Origin: Rhodobacteraceae bacterium Water-Bin34
GTDB taxonomy: Bacteria > Pseudomonadota > Alphaproteobacteria > Rhodobacterales > Rhodobacteraceae
Assembly (NCBI GenBank): GCA_900197625.1
Contig: FZLS01000005.1
Coordinates: 27,773-91,772, forward strand
Length of the DNA: 64,000 bases
Direction of reading: 5' to 3'
Shown here: positions 16,182 through 23,953 of the stretch, piece after piece
Layout of the letters: each line of letters starts with the position of its first letter
Position numbering within the stretch: position 1 is the first letter of the stretch
Made by a program: the position numbers and the translations under genes
The notes under the pieces: model-generated
Database searches by the model: none
Seen by the model: the letters and a program-made list of their open reading frames with translations, nothing else
What the model was told of the DNA's origin: nothing

Positions 16182-16396
16182 TACTTCACCCAGTGGTGGT
16201 TGTATTTTGAAGGAAGATTTTCACAACTATATGAATCGCCTTCTTCATAATTAGATACTGAAACACATTCATTAGCTGAATAACTAACGTAAACATCTGG
16301 TAGCATTAGAGTATCCATAGAAACCTTTGCTGCAAACGCTGCACCAGCGATAACGAGGAACCAAAGAACAATACTAGATTTGTATATGTTTTGCAT
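16181..16396 (-). CDS. Small exported/membrane hypothetical protein
   Basis: 71 residues: a short N-terminal hydrophobic segment (SSIVLWFLVIAGAAFAAKV) acting as a signal or anchor, then a cysteine-containing domain ending CVSVSNYEEGDSYSCENLPSKYNHHWV. That C-terminal pattern (EC...NYxEGDxYSCxNLPxxY) is shared with small proteins of other marine phages. Own promoter at 16428-16456. Confidence 0.65.
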   Translation of the reverse strand: MQNIYKSSIVLWFLVIAGAAFAAKVSMDTLMLPDVYVSYSANECVSVSNYEEGDSYSCENLPSKYNHHWVK

Positions 16397-16427
16397 GAGC
16401 TTTTCCTTTATTTTAATTTATATATAA

Positions 16428-16456
16428 ATTCTAATTCATTTAAAAATGAATGTCAA
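16428..16456 (-). promoter_or_regulatory. Sigma70 promoter
   Basis: TTGACA (16451-16456), 17-nt spacer, TAGAAT (16428-16433). The -35 covers the stop codon (16453-16455) of the small gene upstream. Confidence 0.85.
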
Positions 16457-16629
16457 CTGTTATTTTCAATTAAATTGTTTGTTTCAGGATATACGTCGAG
16501 AGGGCAATCTTTTTCTTGTTCAAACTTGTTAGCCCAATCAAGATCAGTCATTGGTTCAGAAGAACCATCGTTGGCCATGCCATCAAATTCCTGTTCAACA
16601 GCATCGCCTTTATTTTTTTCATTATCCAT
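16453..16629 (-). CDS. Small acidic hypothetical protein
   Basis: 58 residues (MDNEKNKGDAVEQEFDG onward), acidic, probably disordered, with a central MTDLDWANKFEQEKDCPLD. ATG at 16629 follows AAAGGA. Its stop codon forms part of the -35 of the promoter for the next gene. No family recognised. Confidence 0.55.
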   Translation of the reverse strand: MDNEKNKGDAVEQEFDGMANDGSSEPMTDLDWANKFEQEKDCPLDVYPETNNLIENNS

Positions 16630-16643
16630 AATAGAATCCTTTC

Positions 16644-16865
16644 TTATTTTGATAGGTAAGCATCGGCAGCTGAATCGAAAGCTTCAGCCAGATCAGCAAG
16701 AACAATTCCTGCTTCGTCATGTTTTAAAACATCCATGTAAACGTCAGCTTCAACAAAATTCCAGTTAATGCTATCGTCAGAATTGCGGTTTTCTTTGGAA
16801 GCTACAGCTGCTTCAAAAGACTTATTGAGTGTGGGCATCCAAACGCTACGAGATAAAATTTCCAT
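16644..16865 (-). CDS. Small hypothetical protein
   Basis: 73 residues, mostly helical (FEAAVASKENRN, later LADLAEAFDSAADAYLSK). Preceded by its own perfect promoter at 16904-16932 and a GGAG site. Not recognised. Confidence 0.55.
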   Translation of the reverse strand: MEILSRSVWMPTLNKSFEAAVASKENRNSDDSINWNFVEADVYMDVLKHDEAGIVLADLAEAFDSAADAYLSK

Positions 16866-16903
16866 AACCTACTCCAACTTTTATTAATTAATTTCATATA
16901 GCT

Positions 16904-16932
16904 ATTATATTTCATTTAAAAACAAATGTCAA
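16904..16932 (-). promoter_or_regulatory. Consensus sigma70 promoter
   Basis: Perfect TTGACA (16927-16932), 17-nt spacer, perfect TATAAT (16904-16909). The upstream flank is AAAAAAAGCC, overlapping the 3' end of the gene at 16929. Confidence 0.92.
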
Positions 16933-17177
16933 GGCTTTTTTTGAGTTATTTCCATATAATCTGAAAAGAGCTCTGAGTGGTGTGCATGCTCAAAGTAAAC
17001 AGTATCTTCATAAACACTCGTAAACTTTGTATGCTCCCATTGATACTTTTCAAAATTTGACTTACAAAAATCTATAGCATTAGATCTCCAGTCAGAATGA
17101 TGCCTAACTGGGTTTGCGTTCCCAGTAGACATCCACTTCTGTTTGTATTCAAAGATTTGAACCGGAGTCATCTTCAT
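16929..17177 (-). CDS. Conserved small phage protein
   Basis: 82 residues. The pattern FEYKQKWM, HSDWRSNAIDFCK, WEHTKFTSVYEDTVYFEH is one I associate with a conserved small protein of marine T4-like phages, function unknown. Shares one base with the stop of the gene upstream (TAATG-type coupling at 17177). Confidence 0.6.
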   Translation of the reverse strand: MKMTPVQIFEYKQKWMSTGNANPVRHHSDWRSNAIDFCKSNFEKYQWEHTKFTSVYEDTVYFEHAHHSELFSDYMEITQKKP

Positions 17178-17509
17178 TATTTCTTACCTTTATATCCAAG
17201 AGCTTCCATTGCATAGACCGGAGAACCATTAGTTTCATAACCATACTTTTCAGAGTAAAATTTGTTTTTATGGTTAGACAGTTCAAGATATTTCTCAACA
17301 GTCACGTTCTTCACTAGGAAGTTAACCCACGCTTTCCAAGGCTTATAACCATACTTAAAACGAGCGATAAACTCAGGCTTTGGCAAACCAACCCAAGAAG
17401 GGTGACAGTTAGGATTAGCCACTTCCATATTAACAGACTCAGTATGCTTACCACGATACATCAAATACATACCGTCCCAAGTAAAATCGTCTTTATTAAA
17501 TGCTGTCAT
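17177..17509 (-). CDS. Hypothetical protein
   Basis: 110 residues, rich in aromatic residues and Lys (FTWDGMYLMYRGKH, FIARFKYGYKPWKAWVNFLVKN). It might bind nucleic acid or protein, but no family is recognised. Ribosome site AAGGAG and its own perfect promoter. Confidence 0.55.
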   Translation of the reverse strand: MTAFNKDDFTWDGMYLMYRGKHTESVNMEVANPNCHPSWVGLPKPEFIARFKYGYKPWKAWVNFLVKNVTVEKYLELSNHKNKFYSEKYGYETNGSPVYAMEALGYKGKK

Positions 17510-17538
17510 AACAAACTCCTTAATTAATTTATATGTAT

Positions 17539-17567
17539 ATTATATTCAATCTAAGAGCGAATGTCAA
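17539..17567 (-). promoter_or_regulatory. Consensus sigma70 promoter
   Basis: Perfect TTGACA (17562-17567), 17-nt spacer, perfect TATAAT (17539-17544), A-tract upstream. Confidence 0.92.
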
Positions 17568-17586
17568 CTGTTTTTTTGATTTAATT

Positions 17587-17760
17587 TCAAGTTTTTTTAG
17601 ACCATTCTGTTATATAGGACAAAGAAAACATACTAAAAGGGAATAAGACAATAAAAACAAACAATACCCAGTTCTCTGCCGCACCGTAGGTGACTCTCTG
17701 GTACGATGCGACTGCTATTACAATTGCCCATAAAACTAAAATACCAACGTTCTTAACCAT
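17587..17760 (-). CDS. Small two-helix membrane protein
   Basis: 57 residues with two hydrophobic helices (VGILVLWAIVIAVASY and WVLFVFIVLFPFSMFSL) and a short charged tail. The ATG at 17760 follows GAGG and lies inside the last codons of the gene upstream. A holin-like or inner-membrane regulatory role is possible but not shown. Confidence 0.55.
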   Translation of the reverse strand: MVKNVGILVLWAIVIAVASYQRVTYGAAENWVLFVFIVLFPFSMFSLSYITEWSKKT

Positions 17761-17941
17761 CTTTATATGCCTCATGTTTGCTCATTACATCAGCTGCATC
17801 ATCCACAGCCGAATATGAATGTTTAATTTCCTCAATGGTGTAAAATTCATCATCTCTGATGCTTGTCTTGTATGGCTCAGTGTCTTCTATACGTGTACAC
17901 ATGCATACCATATCACCTTTATTATCACGAACTACAAACAT
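17753..17941 (-). CDS. Small hypothetical protein
   Basis: 62 residues starting MFVVRDNKGDMVCMCTRIED, likely a small beta-sheet followed by a helix. GAGGTATG gives the ribosome site. Not recognised. Confidence 0.5.
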   Translation of the reverse strand: MFVVRDNKGDMVCMCTRIEDTEPYKTSIRDDEFYTIEEIKHSYSAVDDAADVMSKHEAYKDG

Positions 17942-17942
17942 A

Positions 17943-18179
17943 TCATACCTCTAATATTGCGGTTTTAAGAAATTCTTCGTCTAGATCAGTACCAATTATC
18001 TCAGTAAGCAAATTTGCTATTACGACATAATCTCTAGATCTAAACACGTAACACTCTCTTCCAGTATCTGGACCTTCAGCTATCTTAGCAACAGTGCAAG
18101 TGCAACCATGTTCTAAAGCTAATTCCTCGATATGAGGATCTGATGATCCATACGAAGTGGGCATAGAAACCATGTACAT
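17943..18179 (-). CDS. Small hypothetical protein
   Basis: 78 residues (MYMVSMPTSYGSSDPHIEEL). Start at 18179 chosen because its ATG overlaps the stop of the gene upstream (TAATG) with GGAGG before it. Contains ECYVFRSRDYVVIANLL. Not recognised. Confidence 0.55.
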   Translation of the reverse strand: MYMVSMPTSYGSSDPHIEELALEHGCTCTVAKIAEGPDTGRECYVFRSRDYVVIANLLTEIIGTDLDEEFLKTAILEV

Positions 18180-18484
18180 TACGACTGTTTCCTCCACGGC
18201 TTTTTAGCACCATCTTGTGGTCTGCCGTCTTGAGCCATTTCGCTTTTATACCCGTTGAGTATAAAGTTCAATTTGTATTGATCTATACCACGAGTAGTTT
18301 CGATAGCCTTTTTAACAGCGTTCAGTTCAAGGTCACGCTCTGGTCTGTTAGACTTTTGCTTCTCCTTGTGTACCACACCATACAGTTCGTAAAGTTTAGT
18401 CATTGATAAAGGTTTAATTAGATTGCGAGCTTCCAAAGCATAATTACGTTTTTCAGATTCTTCTTGATGTCTCCATTTACTCAT
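18179..18484 (-). CDS. Basic hypothetical protein
   Basis: 101 residues, Lys/Arg-rich (MSKWRHQEESEKRNYALEA, ending KKPWRKQS), helical. Own perfect promoter at 18518-18546. A nucleic-acid-binding role would fit the charge but is not demonstrated. Confidence 0.55.
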   Translation of the reverse strand: MSKWRHQEESEKRNYALEARNLIKPLSMTKLYELYGVVHKEKQKSNRPERDLELNAVKKAIETTRGIDQYKLNFILNGYKSEMAQDGRPQDGAKKPWRKQS

Positions 18485-18517
18485 AACTTGATTCCTTAAT
18501 TAAGTCAATATACTGTC

Positions 18518-18546
18518 ATTATACATCGTTTGAGATCAAATGTCAA
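18518..18546 (-). promoter_or_regulatory. Consensus sigma70 promoter
   Basis: Perfect TTGACA (18541-18546), 17-nt spacer, perfect TATAAT (18518-18523). The -35 directly abuts the stop codon of the nuclease gene upstream. Confidence 0.92.
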
Positions 18547-19215
18547 CTATACGTTATACATTTCTTTATATTTTTTTCGAACTGATAAGAAGTGTTCTAA
18601 GTAATCAAAAGTATTCACTTTAAAGACTTGTGACTCATGATCGTCAACTGCAACTAAAATGACTGCTTGTTTGATTGCAACACCAGTTCTTTCGAGAAAG
18701 GCGGCGGCATAGAAGCATGCTTGAATGAAGTAACCTTCAATCCATTCTTCTTTCTTTGGTTTACGAGAAGTTTTGAAATCGATGATGGATAGAACACCAT
18801 CATATTCGGCGATACAGTCAACTTGACCTGCCGTTTTGAGTTTGTCACTGTATAGGAAAGATTCTTGCATCCATACATTATCTAAACGACCATCTATGAT
18901 CTTTCTTAAATCATTAAATGTGTTGAGATTGGCAGGCATTTGTTTACCTTTCCAATCTTCTTCGTTGTTGATATAATCTTCAGCAAGTTTGTGAACTGCA
19001 GTACCACGACCAGCTGCTTGGCGAGAGATCTTATTAGCTTCTTCTTCGCCAACACGTGCTCGCCATGCCATAATACCTTCTTTTGAAAGTATTCCTAAAA
19101 CTGTTGTGATTGATGGATATGCGTTACCTTCAGGAGTAAAGTATCTACGGCCTGCTTCGGTAGTCTTACGTGTTAACGTTGGTAACTCTATGCCGTGATC
19201 GACGTGGGTAAACAT
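18547..19215 (-). CDS. PD-(D/E)XK exonuclease (Cas4/RecB-like family)
   Basis: 222 residues. The nuclease core is seen in order: GRGTAVHKLAEDY (His of the RecB-type motif, about residues 69-81), AGQVDCIAEYDG with the metal-binding Asp (about 128-139), and LSIIDFKTSRKPK with the D-x-K signature (about 141-153), then a QACFYAAAF helix. Similar single-domain nucleases are common in T4-like marine phages and probably act in recombination or host DNA breakdown. No iron-sulfur cysteines are seen, unlike true Cas4. Own promoter upstream. Confidence 0.85.
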   Translation of the reverse strand: MFTHVDHGIELPTLTRKTTEAGRRYFTPEGNAYPSITTVLGILSKEGIMAWRARVGEEEANKISRQAAGRGTAVHKLAEDYINNEEDWKGKQMPANLNTFNDLRKIIDGRLDNVWMQESFLYSDKLKTAGQVDCIAEYDGVLSIIDFKTSRKPKKEEWIEGYFIQACFYAAAFLERTGVAIKQAVILVAVDDHESQVFKVNTFDYLEHFLSVRKKYKEMYNV

Positions 19216-19246
19216 AATATAGCCTCATTTTTTTCATATATTACAT

Positions 19247-19275
19247 ATTATAACAAAAGAGAAACGAAATGTCAA
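19247..19275 (-). promoter_or_regulatory. Consensus sigma70 promoter for nuclease gene
   Basis: Perfect TTGACA (19270-19275), 17-nt spacer, perfect TATAAT (19247-19252). It sits between the fibre gene end and the nuclease start. Confidence 0.92.
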
Positions 19276-19323
19276 CAGTTAATTTTGTTTCATATAATGT
19301 ACAATGTATAGCTTATGAAACGT

Positions 19324-21315
19324 TTAGTGCAATGCTTCCCACGTGAAACCAGTATACACTTCGAGCTTTTGGCTAGTAGTATTCCATATTACCATACCAG
19401 TTTGTGTCTGGAGCTGGCCTCGTTCAGTGCTGCTCAAGTTAGCAAATACTACTGGAAGATTAGATATTGTAACGCGACGAGCAAAATTACTTCCGCCGCC
19501 ACCGGTAATAGTAATACCATCATCAAGATTGCCAGCGCTGTCTTCTGTCATCAGCGATATAGTTTCCCTACTTAGGTTTCCGCCAATATTAATTTCCGCA
19601 GTGGCAGCACTACCAAGCAGCCACTGCATAGTTAATTCGGCAGAGGTGTCGTTAGTTATTTTGTAACCATTCATATCTAGGTTACTTGACATCGACCCAC
19701 TCAAGTGAGGAGAGAAACTAAATTCACCGTTTACTGATGAATAACTTAGTGCGCCTCCAGGAGTTGGTGCACCCGTAGAAACAGAAAGATCGGTATAAAC
19801 GATTCCATTATCTGGTCCTTGGAGACCTTGCAAGCCTTGTAAACCTTGAACACCTTGAACGCCCGGATCACCAATACCAGCAATACCCTGAACTGATTCA
19901 GGACCTTGAACACCTTGAAGACCTTGAGCGCCTGTTTGACCGATACCAGTTGCTCCTTGTAAACCACCTACACCTTGTAAGCCATTTGGTCCTGGAACAG
20001 CTTCTCCTTGCAGACCTTGAACACCCGCGCCTTGTAGACCTTGAACACCCTGTGGACCAACATCTCCAACTAAACCTTGAGCGCCCGAACCTGCTGGGCC
20101 TTGTACACCAGGATCGCCTACACCAAGTAGACCTTGAATACCTTGCACGGAACCAGCTGGTCCTTGAATACCCTGATTACCTAGTGGCCCATCGCCACCT
20201 TCTGTACCCTGTGGTCCTTGTGCACCTTCAGCATCTATACCTTGAACACCCTGTGGACCAGTTCCGCCTGGACCAATTAAACCTTGTGTTCCTTGGTGGC
20301 CTTGCAATCCAAAACCTGCTGGACCAGTATCACCTTGAACACCTTGAATGCCTGTGCCGCTAGTACCTTGGTTACCCTGCAATCCAAAACCTGCCGGACC
20401 TTCTGGGCCATCACTACCTTGAACACCTTGAACTGTTGCGCCAGCTGGAGCAGACGGTCCTTGAATACCTTGAGGACCAAAATCACCTGGGTCACCAGCA
20501 TTACCGTCAGCACCTTGCAAACCAGTTTGACCTTGAATGCCCTGTGATCCTGATGTACCAAAACCAATTGGTCCTTGTAATCCATCAGTACCTTGAATAC
20601 CTTGTACGCCTTGGTCTCCACCGCCGCCTCCGCCACCAGCTCCAGCGGGACCTTGAACACCTTGGTTACCAGATAATCCAATACCATTTGTACCTTGAGC
20701 GCCAGTTGTTCCTTGTGGGCCTGGATCTCCACCAGAACCAACAAAGCCTTGAAGACCTTGTAGTCCACCACCGCCGCCATCGGTAATTCCGTAACCAGCT
20801 AATGTTGTTGGTGTATTTGTAATAGTAGACCAAGCTTGGTTATGAGAACTTGGTGGGAAAGATGATGGTACGCCTGTTAAGCTTGAATACGCAAAATCTT
20901 GTGATATGCCGGCAGCATTAATAGTAACACTGTCGTTTGTTGAATTTGTTGTAAGAGTAATGTTTGAACCAGCAATGAACTCTAAGGTATCTGTTGCTGT
21001 GTCGGCAGAAACACTTGCTTGCCCTGCGACTGATACAATACTGAAAGCGTTTTGGTTAACGTCACCGCCACCACCGCCTCCGCCACCCGATCCTAGGCTT
21101 CCCCAAGCACCGTTTTGATAGCCCTCAAAAGAGTTAAGACTTGTGTTGTATCTTAGGTATCCATCAATTGGTGTGCTGTCTCTATCACCAGTTGTACCTG
21201 CTGGAATTTCAATTGAACCTGTTTCGGAAGTACGCGGAGCGATCGCATCGAAATTGTCGTCCATCTCGTTATATGTGAGGGCAGATCCCTTATCACCGCG
21301 TTTAATAATTGACAT
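19324..21315 (-). CDS. Collagen-like tail fibre / adhesin
   Basis: 663 residues. N-terminal [22 protein letters not shown] (about 1-30) is a motif seen at the base of several phage fibre and structural proteins. A Gly/Ser-rich segment leads to a long collagen-like Gly-X-Y region (about residues 185-515) dominated by GxQG triplets such as LQG, VQG and IQG. The last 150 residues are a non-repetitive head domain ending in [23 protein letters not shown], a pattern seen at fibre tips. It would form a trimeric rod for host contact. It overlaps its neighbour by 1 nt and lies with a PAAR spike protein, supporting a tail role. Confidence 0.85.
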   Translation of the reverse strand: MSIIKRGDKGSALTYNEMDDNFDAIAPRTSETGSIEIPAGTTGDRDSTPIDGYLRYNTSLNSFEGYQNGAWGSLGSGGGGGGGGDVNQNAFSIVSVAGQASVSADTATDTLEFIAGSNITLTTNSTNDSVTINAAGISQDFAYSSLTGVPSSFPPSSHNQAWSTITNTPTTLAGYGITDGGGGGLQGLQGFVGSGGDPGPQGTTGAQGTNGIGLSGNQGVQGPAGAGGGGGGGDQGVQGIQGTDGLQGPIGFGTSGSQGIQGQTGLQGADGNAGDPGDFGPQGIQGPSAPAGATVQGVQGSDGPEGPAGFGLQGNQGTSGTGIQGVQGDTGPAGFGLQGHQGTQGLIGPGGTGPQGVQGIDAEGAQGPQGTEGGDGPLGNQGIQGPAGSVQGIQGLLGVGDPGVQGPAGSGAQGLVGDVGPQGVQGLQGAGVQGLQGEAVPGPNGLQGVGGLQGATGIGQTGAQGLQGVQGPESVQGIAGIGDPGVQGVQGLQGLQGLQGPDNGIVYTDLSVSTGAPTPGGALSYSSVNGEFSFSPHLSGSMSSNLDMNGYKITNDTSAELTMQWLLGSAATAEINIGGNLSRETISLMTEDSAGNLDDGITITGGGGSNFARRVTISNLPVVFANLSSTERGQLQTQTGMVIWNTTSQKLEVYTGFTWEALH

Positions 21316-21752
21316 TATGTCGAGTCCCCTTGATCGTTATAATATTTACCCACGTAAGAAATAAACCCAGTTGGGTAATTTGAAGGTATCTGTATATTTA
21401 TATAATTTTCTTCAACATATCCTTCCAAAACATATTCGAAGCTTGGTGGATACTCTATATTTATATAACCTGCCTCTGCATAGTTCGGCATAGCATAACG
21501 ATGTGAATAAGTATATGTTACTCCTTCAGCCGCAGTTACGTACCCTGGATTATCTACTACGTAATCATCTACCGTAAAATTAAATAGTTCTATTTCTGCT
21601 GGTGTAAGTAAGTAATCATCTACAGTCTCACCTTCAGGTAATGGAGAAGGTGGAGTGAAAGTATACGCTTGCGCTTGTAGATCTGCTTTAACGGCAGGAT
21701 CTGTTTCTATTGCTATTTGAGCAAATAGTGCAGCGTAATTTGGTTTAGGCAT
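21315..21752 (-). CDS. Hypothetical tail-associated protein
   Basis: 145 residues. N-terminal half helical and Ala-rich ([21 protein letters not shown]), second half Tyr-rich with repeated YINI(E/Q)(Y/I)P segments. Sits between the PAAR gene (1-nt gap) and the fibre gene (1-nt overlap), so a tail or baseplate accessory part is likely. Function not recognised. Confidence 0.6.
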   Translation of the reverse strand: MPKPNYAALFAQIAIETDPAVKADLQAQAYTFTPPSPLPEGETVDDYLLTPAEIELFNFTVDDYVVDNPGYVTAAEGVTYTYSHRYAMPNYAEAGYINIEYPPSFEYVLEGYVEENYINIQIPSNYPTGFISYVGKYYNDQGDST

Positions 21753-21753
21753 T

Positions 21754-22053
21754 TTATCCTCCGGCTAAACACGTAAACGAGCCGGAAGCACATATATTCG
21801 GTAACCACGATCCGTGGCCTGATGTTGCGTCTAATACTCGATGCACTGGAACTCCGCCAGCAAAAACTCTTGATGAACCGGTTACTGCGATATCCCCGCA
21901 TGCTGTAGCACCGCCGATTGTTACTGCAAGAGATCCGTTAACGAAAACTCTTCCTTGCGCTGACGATACATAAGGTGTTTTATGAAATGGGTTGCCGGTT
22001 GGACTAGCGTGTCCTAAATGTGAATCCATTCCTACTCGTGCCATTGGCATCAT
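21754..22053 (-). CDS. 5.4: PAAR-repeat spike-tip protein (gp5.4-like)
   Basis: 99 residues. The sequence has the PAAR pattern: MARVGMDSHLGHASPTGNPF, TIGGATACGDIAVTG, VHRVLDATSGHG and a C-terminal CASGSFTCLAGG with His and Cys residues that bind zinc at the tip. PAAR proteins sharpen the tip of the gp5 needle (T4 gp5.4). An upstream in-frame ATG at 22092 lies inside a hairpin. The ATG at 22053 has AGGAG 7-8 nt before it and gives the usual N-terminus, so it is preferred. Confidence 0.88.
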   Translation of the reverse strand: MMPMARVGMDSHLGHASPTGNPFHKTPYVSSAQGRVFVNGSLAVTIGGATACGDIAVTGSSRVFAGGVPVHRVLDATSGHGSWLPNICASGSFTCLAGG

Positions 22054-22073
22054 TTTACTGTCTCCTAAAAGTA

Positions 22074-22095
22074 AGAATGGCCCGAAGGCCATTCT
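22074..22095 (-). terminator. GC-rich hairpin between phoH and PAAR gene
   Basis: Minus-strand stem AGAATGGCC/GGCCATTCT (9 bp) with a TTCG loop, followed by TTACTTTTAGG. The U tract is weak, so it is a leaky terminator or leader structure just before the PAAR ribosome site. Confidence 0.6.
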
Positions 22096-22111
22096 CTGTT
22101 AAATTAACTAG

Positions 22112-22864
22112 CTAAGCCGCTATTTGAATGCGTTCCTTTGCTAATATATATTCTTTTACGAGACCCGACCGGACAATGTCTTCGGGAGTAAATTGAATAG
22201 TTTCAAAACTATCTACTTTTTGGATTACCCGTAAAAAATCTCTGAGACCGGAAACTTCTGCTCGATTCCTCGATGTCGCTAAGTCATCTTGCCTTGTGTC
22301 TCCGCAGAATACAATCTTGGACGATTCTCCTACTCGTGTGATAATTGTATCTAATTCGTGGTACGTCATAGATTGACATTCGTCAACAATAATAATTGAA
22401 TTATCGAATGTTAAACCTCTGACAAATGAGGATGTCATAAACTTGACCATGCCTTTTTGCTTTAAGATTTGATATGCATCTCCACGACCGAATAAGTCGT
22501 TGACGATATCTGAATAAGGTACTGAATAAAGTGCCTCTTTTTGCTCTTTGCTTCCTGGCATGAAGCCTTGTTCGCGTGTCTGAACTGCAGATCTAACTAC
22601 GATGATTTGTTCATATCCTCCTTTCTTAAGTACGTCGTTTAGTGCTAAATACATAGCACACATCGTTTTTCCTGTACCTGCTGTTCCGATGGCCGCGATG
22701 TTGTTACCCTGTTGATAAGATTTAAACATATCCTCTTGAGTTGGTGTTAATGGTGTTATGTGTCTCATACCAAAGTTTTGATTTAAGATTCCTACCATAT
22801 GCTCCTGATCTCGTTGTTGACGTTGTTTTTCTCTTCTGGATAATCTTCGCTGTTTAGCTGCCAT
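22112..22864 (-). CDS. phoH: PhoH-like P-loop ATPase
   Basis: 250 residues. Walker A GTAGTGKTMCAMYLA (about 58-72), Walker B IIIVDECQ (about 155-162) followed by the conserved TRVGESSKIVFCGDTRQDD. PhoH-like proteins are very common in marine phages and are thought to be RNA-linked ATPases or helicases. Basic N-terminus RRLSRREKQRQQR. Ribosome site AGGAGAG. Confidence 0.9.
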   Translation of the reverse strand: MAAKQRRLSRREKQRQQRDQEHMVGILNQNFGMRHITPLTPTQEDMFKSYQQGNNIAAIGTAGTGKTMCAMYLALNDVLKKGGYEQIIVVRSAVQTREQGFMPGSKEQKEALYSVPYSDIVNDLFGRGDAYQILKQKGMVKFMTSSFVRGLTFDNSIIIVDECQSMTYHELDTIITRVGESSKIVFCGDTRQDDLATSRNRAEVSGLRDFLRVIQKVDSFETIQFTPEDIVRSGLVKEYILAKERIQIAA

Positions 22865-22908
22865 TGAACTCTCCTAGTTGTTTGTAGGATAAACTTTCAA
22901 ATCGATCA

Positions 22909-23151
22909 TTACCAAGTATTAATGTTATCCTTTTTATGGTGGTGTTTTACGTTTTTGAGAACATCACGAAAGCCGTCATCAGGCTTGATTAGCCCAAGAC
23001 GGTGCGCATCTCCAATTGACGGAGCGCGTACAATTCTTTGTTGTAAATGGGGGTTGTCGAGCTTGAACTGATCTAGCTCTGCGATCTTCATGGTGATTTC
23101 CATGAATTCTTCTGGTTCTTTTGTTGTGTCTGCAAATGTATATATTGGCAT
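22909..23151 (-). CDS. Conserved phage hypothetical protein
   Basis: 80 residues: MPIYTFADTTKEPEEFMEITM, NPHLQQRIVRAPSIGDAHRLG, KPDDGFRDVLKNVKHHHKKDN. The N-terminus resembles the MPTY start of FmdB zinc-ribbon proteins but no cysteines are present. The same family is widespread in T4-like phages with unknown function. A terminator lies immediately upstream. Confidence 0.65.
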   Translation of the reverse strand: MPIYTFADTTKEPEEFMEITMKIAELDQFKLDNPHLQQRIVRAPSIGDAHRLGLIKPDDGFRDVLKNVKHHHKKDNINTW

Positions 23152-23173
23152 ACATTCTCCTATTCTATAATAT

Positions 23174-23206
23174 AAAAAAAGCCAACTAGATAATACATAG
23201 TCGGCT
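23174..23206 (-). terminator. Terminator downstream of HAD phosphatase gene
   Basis: Minus-strand stem AGCCGACTA/TAGTTGGCT (9 bp, one G-U) followed by seven T. Confidence 0.88.
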
Positions 23207-23243
23207 CAAACGTTTGTTAGTGATAGACTGTATTATATGATTA

Positions 23244-23251
23244 TATTTATA
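23244..23251 (-). promoter_or_regulatory. TATAAATA late-promoter motif in the 23.2-kb gap
   Basis: Exact TATAAATA between the HAD gene and the terminator at 23174-23206. A start about 6-7 nt downstream would give an RNA of roughly 60 nt ending at that terminator, or read-through into the gene at 22909. Confidence 0.5.
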
Positions 23252-23274
23252 ATCGTAATACACTCAAGAGGGCA

Positions 23275-23868
23275 TTATCCAACAATTATTTCATATATTT
23301 CTTTCCAGTTCGTGACCCGCTGAGCCTTACCTGAATAGTCTTTATTGAACGTATGTCCCATTAAAATAGACTCTAATCCGAGCTCTACACCAAGGTCTGC
23401 ATTTTCTGGCTTATCTTCAATCCACCAACATTCTGTTCCACGGTATTGTTCCAAAGCTTCGTCTTTATCAGCACCAGTATCTAAGTAAACAAACGTATCA
23501 AATACGCTTGGTCCAAACATTTCAATTAGATTCTTTGTTCTTAGATGTTGTGCATAGTAATCATTGCTTAGAGAACTAATCACTCTGAAGACATATCCGT
23601 GCTCTTCATGAAGCTTTTTCATATACTTAATAGTATCACGTAGAGGAGGTAGGCAACGTATCCAAGCAGACTCGTTGAACATACGAACTAAACGTTCTTT
23701 TTCAACATGATCTAATCCATAACGCTTGGTAACGTCGTATTCTTTTTCAGCGCCAGGCACTGTTTCGTAACCGTGTTTATCCATCCATTGTGTGAAGGAA
23801 AATAGCCAATCGAGTAGTACTCCATCGACGTCGGTTAATATTACTTTTTCACTTAAACTCATATTCAT
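23275..23868 (-). CDS. HAD-family phosphatase (5'-nucleotidase-like)
   Basis: 197 residues. HAD motif I ILTDVDGVLLDW (about 10-21), the Ser of motif II in RVISSLSND (about 95), and motif IV WWIEDKPENADLG (about 148). The DVDGVLLD form and size fit phage/bacterial deoxypyrimidine 5'-nucleotidase-like HADs. The substrate is not certain. Own promoter at 23896-23924, which is merged with a terminator. Confidence 0.8.
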   Translation of the reverse strand: MNMSLSEKVILTDVDGVLLDWLFSFTQWMDKHGYETVPGAEKEYDVTKRYGLDHVEKERLVRMFNESAWIRCLPPLRDTIKYMKKLHEEHGYVFRVISSLSNDYYAQHLRTKNLIEMFGPSVFDTFVYLDTGADKDEALEQYRGTECWWIEDKPENADLGVELGLESILMGHTFNKDYSGKAQRVTNWKEIYEIIVG

Positions 23869-23895
23869 ACTTTCTTTGTTATTTAATTTAATACT

Positions 23896-23924
23896 ATTAT
23901 AACAAAAAAGGGGCTGAATGTCAA
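23896..23924 (-). promoter_or_regulatory. Consensus sigma70 promoter merged with a terminator
   Basis: Perfect TTGACA (23919-23924), 17-nt spacer, perfect TATAAT (23896-23901). The -35 is part of the first arm of a stem-loop GGGGTTGA/TCAGCCCC whose T tract forms most of the spacer. Confidence 0.92.
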
Positions 23925-23936
23925 CCCCTTTTTCAC
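23903..23936 (-). terminator. Terminator of the 23.95-kb gene, overlapping a promoter
   Basis: Minus strand: AAAAAGGGGTTGA, CAT loop, TCAGCCCC, six T. The stem has 8 bp including one G-U, extended by A-T pairs. It ends the gene at 23954-24316 while carrying the -35 of the next transcription unit. Confidence 0.8.
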
Positions 23937-23953
23937 TTTAATTTAAACTAAAT

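Noticed and set aside
19800..20780. Repeat array that could look like CRISPR
   Set aside because: Units are short codon-level repeats (GxQ triplets) with no constant-length spacers, and they lie inside a coding region.
19343..20786. Several long plus-strand open frames inside the fibre gene (for example 19950-20363 and 20436-20786)
   Set aside because: They come from the Gly-X-Y repeats read on the other strand, and are Leu/His-rich repeats without ribosome sites.
21380..21480. TATAAATA motifs on the minus strand inside the gene at 21315-21752
   Set aside because: They are formed by codons of repeated YINI segments within a coding region and are far from any start codon.
22053..22092. Longer PAAR start at 22092
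   Set aside because: The extra 13 codons lie in the hairpin after phoH with no ribosome site. AGGAG precedes the ATG at 22053.
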